A stretch of DNA of 34,817 nt. Source: a virus. The notes under the pieces were generated by a model. The model was given only the letters and a program-made list of their open reading frames with translations, ran no database searches and was not told where the DNA came from. Below are positions 32,893 through 34,817 of the stretch, in pieces. The position numbers and the translations under genes were made by a program. Each line of letters starts with the position of its first letter. Position 1 is the stretch's first letter. The DNA is taken from positions 1-34,817 of the IMG/VR virus record IMGVR_UViG_3300021376_000184; one strand, written 5' to 3'.

Positions 32893-33048
32893 ATGCGCGA
32901 GGGCGATGACTACGCCGGGCTGTTCGAGGACTACGAGGACATGCTCGCGACCGAGCAGATGCTGCTCCTAGAGTTCGAGAGGTCGCTCATCAGGTTCAAG
33001 ACGGGCGAGCTGGTGCACGACGAGCCGCAGGGAGCGGGCGACTCCTAG
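32893..33048 (+). CDS. Tiny acidic helical protein (51 aa)
   Basis: MREGDDYAGLFEDYEDMLAT, then EQMLLLEFERSLIRFKTGEL and a polar end. The pI is low; amphipathic helix in the middle. Its stop overlaps the stop of the convergent DUF6378-type gene by 4 bases. Confidence 0.62.
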   Translation: MREGDDYAGLFEDYEDMLATEQMLLLEFERSLIRFKTGELVHDEPQGAGDS

Positions 33049-33401
33049 CAGCAGCCCCGGCTCTCCGCGTCCTTCGCGCACTCCGCGCCGATCGCCGCGT
33101 AGCCGGCGATGTCGACCCAGTGGTCCATCTTCGCCGGCGACTCGGCCAGCCTGGAAATCTTGAGCAGTATCATGAATGCCGACACGTCGTGGGGCATGAT
33201 GCGTGGCCACCCGCGCGTCTGTATGAGCCGCATGATGTAGGACTCCCAGAGCTCGGAGGTGCAGGCGAAATCGTCCTGGGGCTCGCCGTAATCGGCGTTC
33301 CTGGCTTGCGAGATCGCCGTCGACGCCATCTCCAGAACCTCCTCGCGAGTCTTTTTGCCGTCGTCCCGTTTTTGCTCACCCGTTCCCTTGCGTTTTGCCA
33401 T
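33045..33401 (-). CDS. DUF6378-like phage protein (118 aa)
   Basis: After a basic start (MAKRKGTGEQKRDDGKKTRE) the order ISQARNADYGEPQDDFACTS, ELWESYIMRLIQTRGWPRIM, PHDVSAFMILLKISRLAESP and MDHWVDIAGYAAIGAECA matches the DUF6378 pattern (an all-helical, MazG-like or nucleotide-pyrophosphatase-like protein of phages). A MazG-like role is suggested by the all-helical 'llKiaRl.....D...DiaGYa' segment but is not certain. P-type promoter 95 bp upstream. Confidence 0.8.
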   Translation of the reverse strand: MAKRKGTGEQKRDDGKKTREEVLEMASTAISQARNADYGEPQDDFACTSELWESYIMRLIQTRGWPRIMPHDVSAFMILLKISRLAESPAKMDHWVDIAGYAAIGAECAKDAESRGCC

Positions 33402-33501
33402 GCCGGCAAGACTACTTCGATTTGGGCGCCGATGGCGGCCTCGCAGTCGGCAACCGGGGTCTTCCAGACGTAGGGGTACACCCTCGGTTGCCTTGATTAA
33501 G

Positions 33502-33532
33502 ACCTTACCGTGGCCGAATCCTTCGGCGCGCT
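33502..33532 (-). promoter_or_regulatory. P-type promoter
   Basis: Box GCGCGCCGAAGGATTC, 8-bp spacer, -10 TAAGGT. It starts at the stop of the transglycosylase-like gene and has an unusually long ~95-bp leader. Confidence 0.75.
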
Positions 33533-34103
33533 AAGGCTTGACGCACCTGTGGGCGTATCTCGGCCCCCAGGTGCACGGATCCCACGGCCCCCAGCCGGCG
33601 TAGGCGTAGAGCAGGCGCCCGGCTTTCAGGTTGGTGAGCGGGTCGAGCAGGGGCTCCTGGGTGCAGATGCCCATCTCCCGGCACACCGCGGCCCACTTGT
33701 TCCGGGTCGGGTCGTAGTTGACGCCGTTGATCTGGAGAAGGCCCGTGTCGGACCGGTGGTTCCACTCGGAGACGCCGGTGATGACGCAGTTCTTGTCCAC
33801 CTTGTCGCCGCCGCGACGGTTCGGGCAACCGCCCGACTCGCGCAGGATTATCTGGCCCAACTTCTCCCACGTGTTCTCGGGCCAGCCCGCCTTCGCGGCC
33901 AGATCGGGCAGCCACGAGATGTCGCCGTGGCTGAATTTAAGGCTCGGGGCTGCCGCGGTGGTCGTCGTCACCTTGGCCGAGTCGACCATCCTGATGACCG
34001 CCGTCTGCCCCCTGAGATCGAACTCCTTGTCCGACACCGGGATAGCGACTCCCAGCAGGTAGATGCCGATGGAAAGCAATATCCCGTTTAGGTTGGCAAG
34101 CAA
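33531..34103 (-). CDS. Membrane-anchored lytic transglycosylase-like muramidase (190 aa)
   Basis: TTG at 34103 is chosen because AGGAG lies 5 bases upstream. Residues ~4-22 (LNGILLSIGIYLLGVAI) form a signal anchor. The outer domain has GQIILRESGG (Glu89 likely catalytic), SDTGLLQINGVNY, and NLKAGRLLYAYAGWGPWDPC with C-terminal Trp/Cys repeats, the pattern of soluble lytic transglycosylase/lysozyme-like proteins. It would cut glycan strands outside the membrane, unlike the endolysin, and may aid entry or modify the wall during infection. Confidence 0.82.
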   Translation of the reverse strand: MLANLNGILLSIGIYLLGVAIPVSDKEFDLRGQTAVIRMVDSAKVTTTTAAAPSLKFSHGDISWLPDLAAKAGWPENTWEKLGQIILRESGGCPNRRGGDKVDKNCVITGVSEWNHRSDTGLLQINGVNYDPTRNKWAAVCREMGICTQEPLLDPLTNLKAGRLLYAYAGWGPWDPCTWGPRYAHRCVKP

Positions 34104-34194
34104 GTTGTCTCCTGGTGGTGGCACGCGGGTTCTAGTAGCGCCGGCGCGTTGGTGGTTGGGACTACCTAAATGATACCCGATTGAAAGGCCGACC

Positions 34195-34210
34195 GTGACA
34201 CCTGTTTCAC
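34195..34210. promoter_or_regulatory. Operator-like dyad upstream of the transglycosylase gene
   Basis: GTGAnACnnGTnTCAC pattern (six of eight base pairs symmetric) in the 137-bp gap. On the minus strand a TATCAT (34172-34177) lies downstream as a possible -10. It could bind a dimeric regulator. Confidence 0.35.
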
Positions 34211-34240
34211 AAGCGCACGAACACCCGTGAAGCCGTCGGG

Positions 34241-34540
34241 CTATCGCCTGCGGTTCTTGGCGAGAGCCATCTGGCAGGCCTCGGCTAGGTCTCGGGGCCA
34301 CAGGTGCTCGCGATCCGCCGAGTTCTTCGGCGACAGCGCCCACTTGAGCCACCTGTCGAAGTCCCTGCCCTCGGGCGTCGGGTTCAGGCTCGGGTCAAGG
34401 TACTCGCGGACGAAGTGCGCGAGCCCGGTGAGACCCAGCTGCTGCATCGCGCCGATTATGGTGAGCATTCGCTCCCCCGCGTGGAAGATGAGCTGGTCGA
34501 TGTCGTAATCGACGGGAGTCCCCTTGCTCGCTCTTGTCAT
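34241..34540 (-). CDS. Unknown protein (99 aa)
   Basis: MTRASKGTPVDYDIDQLIFH, ERMLTIIGAMQQLGLTGLAH, FVREYLDPSLNPTPEGRDFD, RWLKWALSPKNSADREHLWP and a basic end. Mostly helical with Trp pairs; not recognised. It follows the zinc-ribbon gene by three bases. Confidence 0.7.
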   Translation of the reverse strand: MTRASKGTPVDYDIDQLIFHAGERMLTIIGAMQQLGLTGLAHFVREYLDPSLNPTPEGRDFDRWLKWALSPKNSADREHLWPRDLAEACQMALAKNRRR

Positions 34541-34543
34541 GGC

Positions 34544-34723
34544 CTACGAGCGCAGTAGCGGCGTGTTTTCCGGCGTGGCATTGGGGACGAACTCTATCTC
34601 GTCGCCGGTGGCGATCGCAACCGTTTCGCACCTGCGACAGGCGAAGTATTCGATCCCGTTGTGCGGCTCGGATTGGTCCGAGTATTCCCACTCGTGCTGG
34701 CAGGTTTGGGCGGCGTTTGTCAT
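34544..34723 (-). CDS. Small zinc-ribbon protein (59 aa)
   Basis: MTNAAQTCQHEWEYSDQSEP, then YFACRRCETVAIATGDEIEF and a neutral tail. Cys8/His10 with CRRC (29-32) is a zinc-ribbon layout. Very short leader under a P-type promoter. Unknown partner. Confidence 0.73.
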   Translation of the reverse strand: MTNAAQTCQHEWEYSDQSEPHNGIEYFACRRCETVAIATGDEIEFVPNATPENTPLLRS

Positions 34724-34729
34724 GGATTC

Positions 34730-34760
34730 AGCATGCCCGATGCGAATCCTTCGGCGCGCC
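34730..34760 (-). promoter_or_regulatory. P-type promoter (divergent pair)
   Basis: Box CGCGCCGAAGGATTC, 8-bp spacer, -10 CATGCT, for the zinc-ribbon gene. Confidence 0.78.
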
Positions 34761-34785
34761 GCGCGAACAAGCGTTCGGCCAGGGC

Positions 34786-34816
34786 CGTGCGCCCGTGGAT
34801 GACGGTCGGGCATGAT
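34786..34816 (+). promoter_or_regulatory. P-type promoter at the right edge
   Basis: Box TGCGCCCGTGGATGA, 8-bp spacer, -10 CATGAT. It points rightwards out of the window, so its gene is not visible. Confidence 0.7.
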
Positions 34817-34817
34817 G

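Noticed and set aside
33402-33481. A GTG-started minus-strand frame from 33481 overlapping the DUF6378-like gene
   Set aside because: Only its first ~27 codons look natural; the rest is the out-of-frame shadow of the real gene, and the ribosome site is poor.
11688-34816. CRISPR array or transposon inverted repeats
   Set aside because: The repeated GGCGCGCCGAAGGAT units are single copies or pairs ahead of genes, without regular spacers and without transposase; a promoter family fits better.

Overview
The window looks like accessory and lysis-region DNA of a tailed phage that infects a high-GC actinobacterium. The evidence is a WhiB regulator (a family confined to Actinobacteria and their phages), a VanY-type endolysin with a peptidoglycan-binding domain and a holin-like neighbour, a tRNA gene, very dense small genes with 1-20 bp overlaps, and frequent ATGA/GTGA/TGATG stop-start couplings. 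No capsid, portal, terminase, tail or integrase gene is recognisable here. Most of the roughly 85 genes are short and have no known function.

Layout. (1) 1-5.85 kb, plus strand: the end of an acidic membrane-anchored repeat protein, the lysis genes (endolysin, holin-like protein), a metallophosphoesterase, a proteasome-like Ntn hydrolase and WhiB. (2) 8.68-5.85 kb, minus strand: a compact operon with replication-associated-looking proteins, a Cys-rich protein, two ribbon-helix-helix proteins and tRNA-Arg(CCT). It is preceded by a near-consensus promoter and an intrinsic terminator and is full of two short repeats. (3) 15.8-8.98 kb, mostly minus: a KTSC protein, a ParB-like protein, an Api92-like protein, and a MoxR AAA+ ATPase paired with a VWA protein that carries an HExxH motif. 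(4) 15.8-19.1 kb, mostly plus, including a Vsr-like endonuclease. (5) 19.1-29.5 kb: alternating blocks of tiny genes, including many small membrane proteins and CxxC zinc-ribbon proteins, a LysM-like protein, an ADP-ribosyltransferase-like candidate, and an AT-rich membrane protein with an excalibur-like tail. (6) 29.5-34.8 kb: a SNF2/SMARCAL1-type helicase, more small genes and a second murein-active enzyme.

The most striking feature is a family of about 28 near-identical promoters on both strands between 11.7 kb and the right edge. Each has a YGCGCC box, a conserved GAAGGAT-type spacer, and a YANNNT -10 hexamer 16-17 bp after the YGCGCC box. Each sits just ahead of one gene or small operon. 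Several are paired back to back, and at least six lie inside the 3' end of the upstream gene, so that they encode its C-terminal tail (often APKD-like). The left 11 kb lacks these promoters. It carries instead nine copies of an ATTGACGGYGGNGGATGA repeat at gene junctions (one copy strays to 18 kb) and ten copies of the 9-mer TCGCCGGGC within 2.1 kb.

The window therefore seems to hold two regulatory compartments: a late/lysis and replication-like part, and a large dispersed regulon of small genes switched by one promoter type, as expected for host-takeover or early functions. Gene functions rest on motifs read by eye. No database search was possible.
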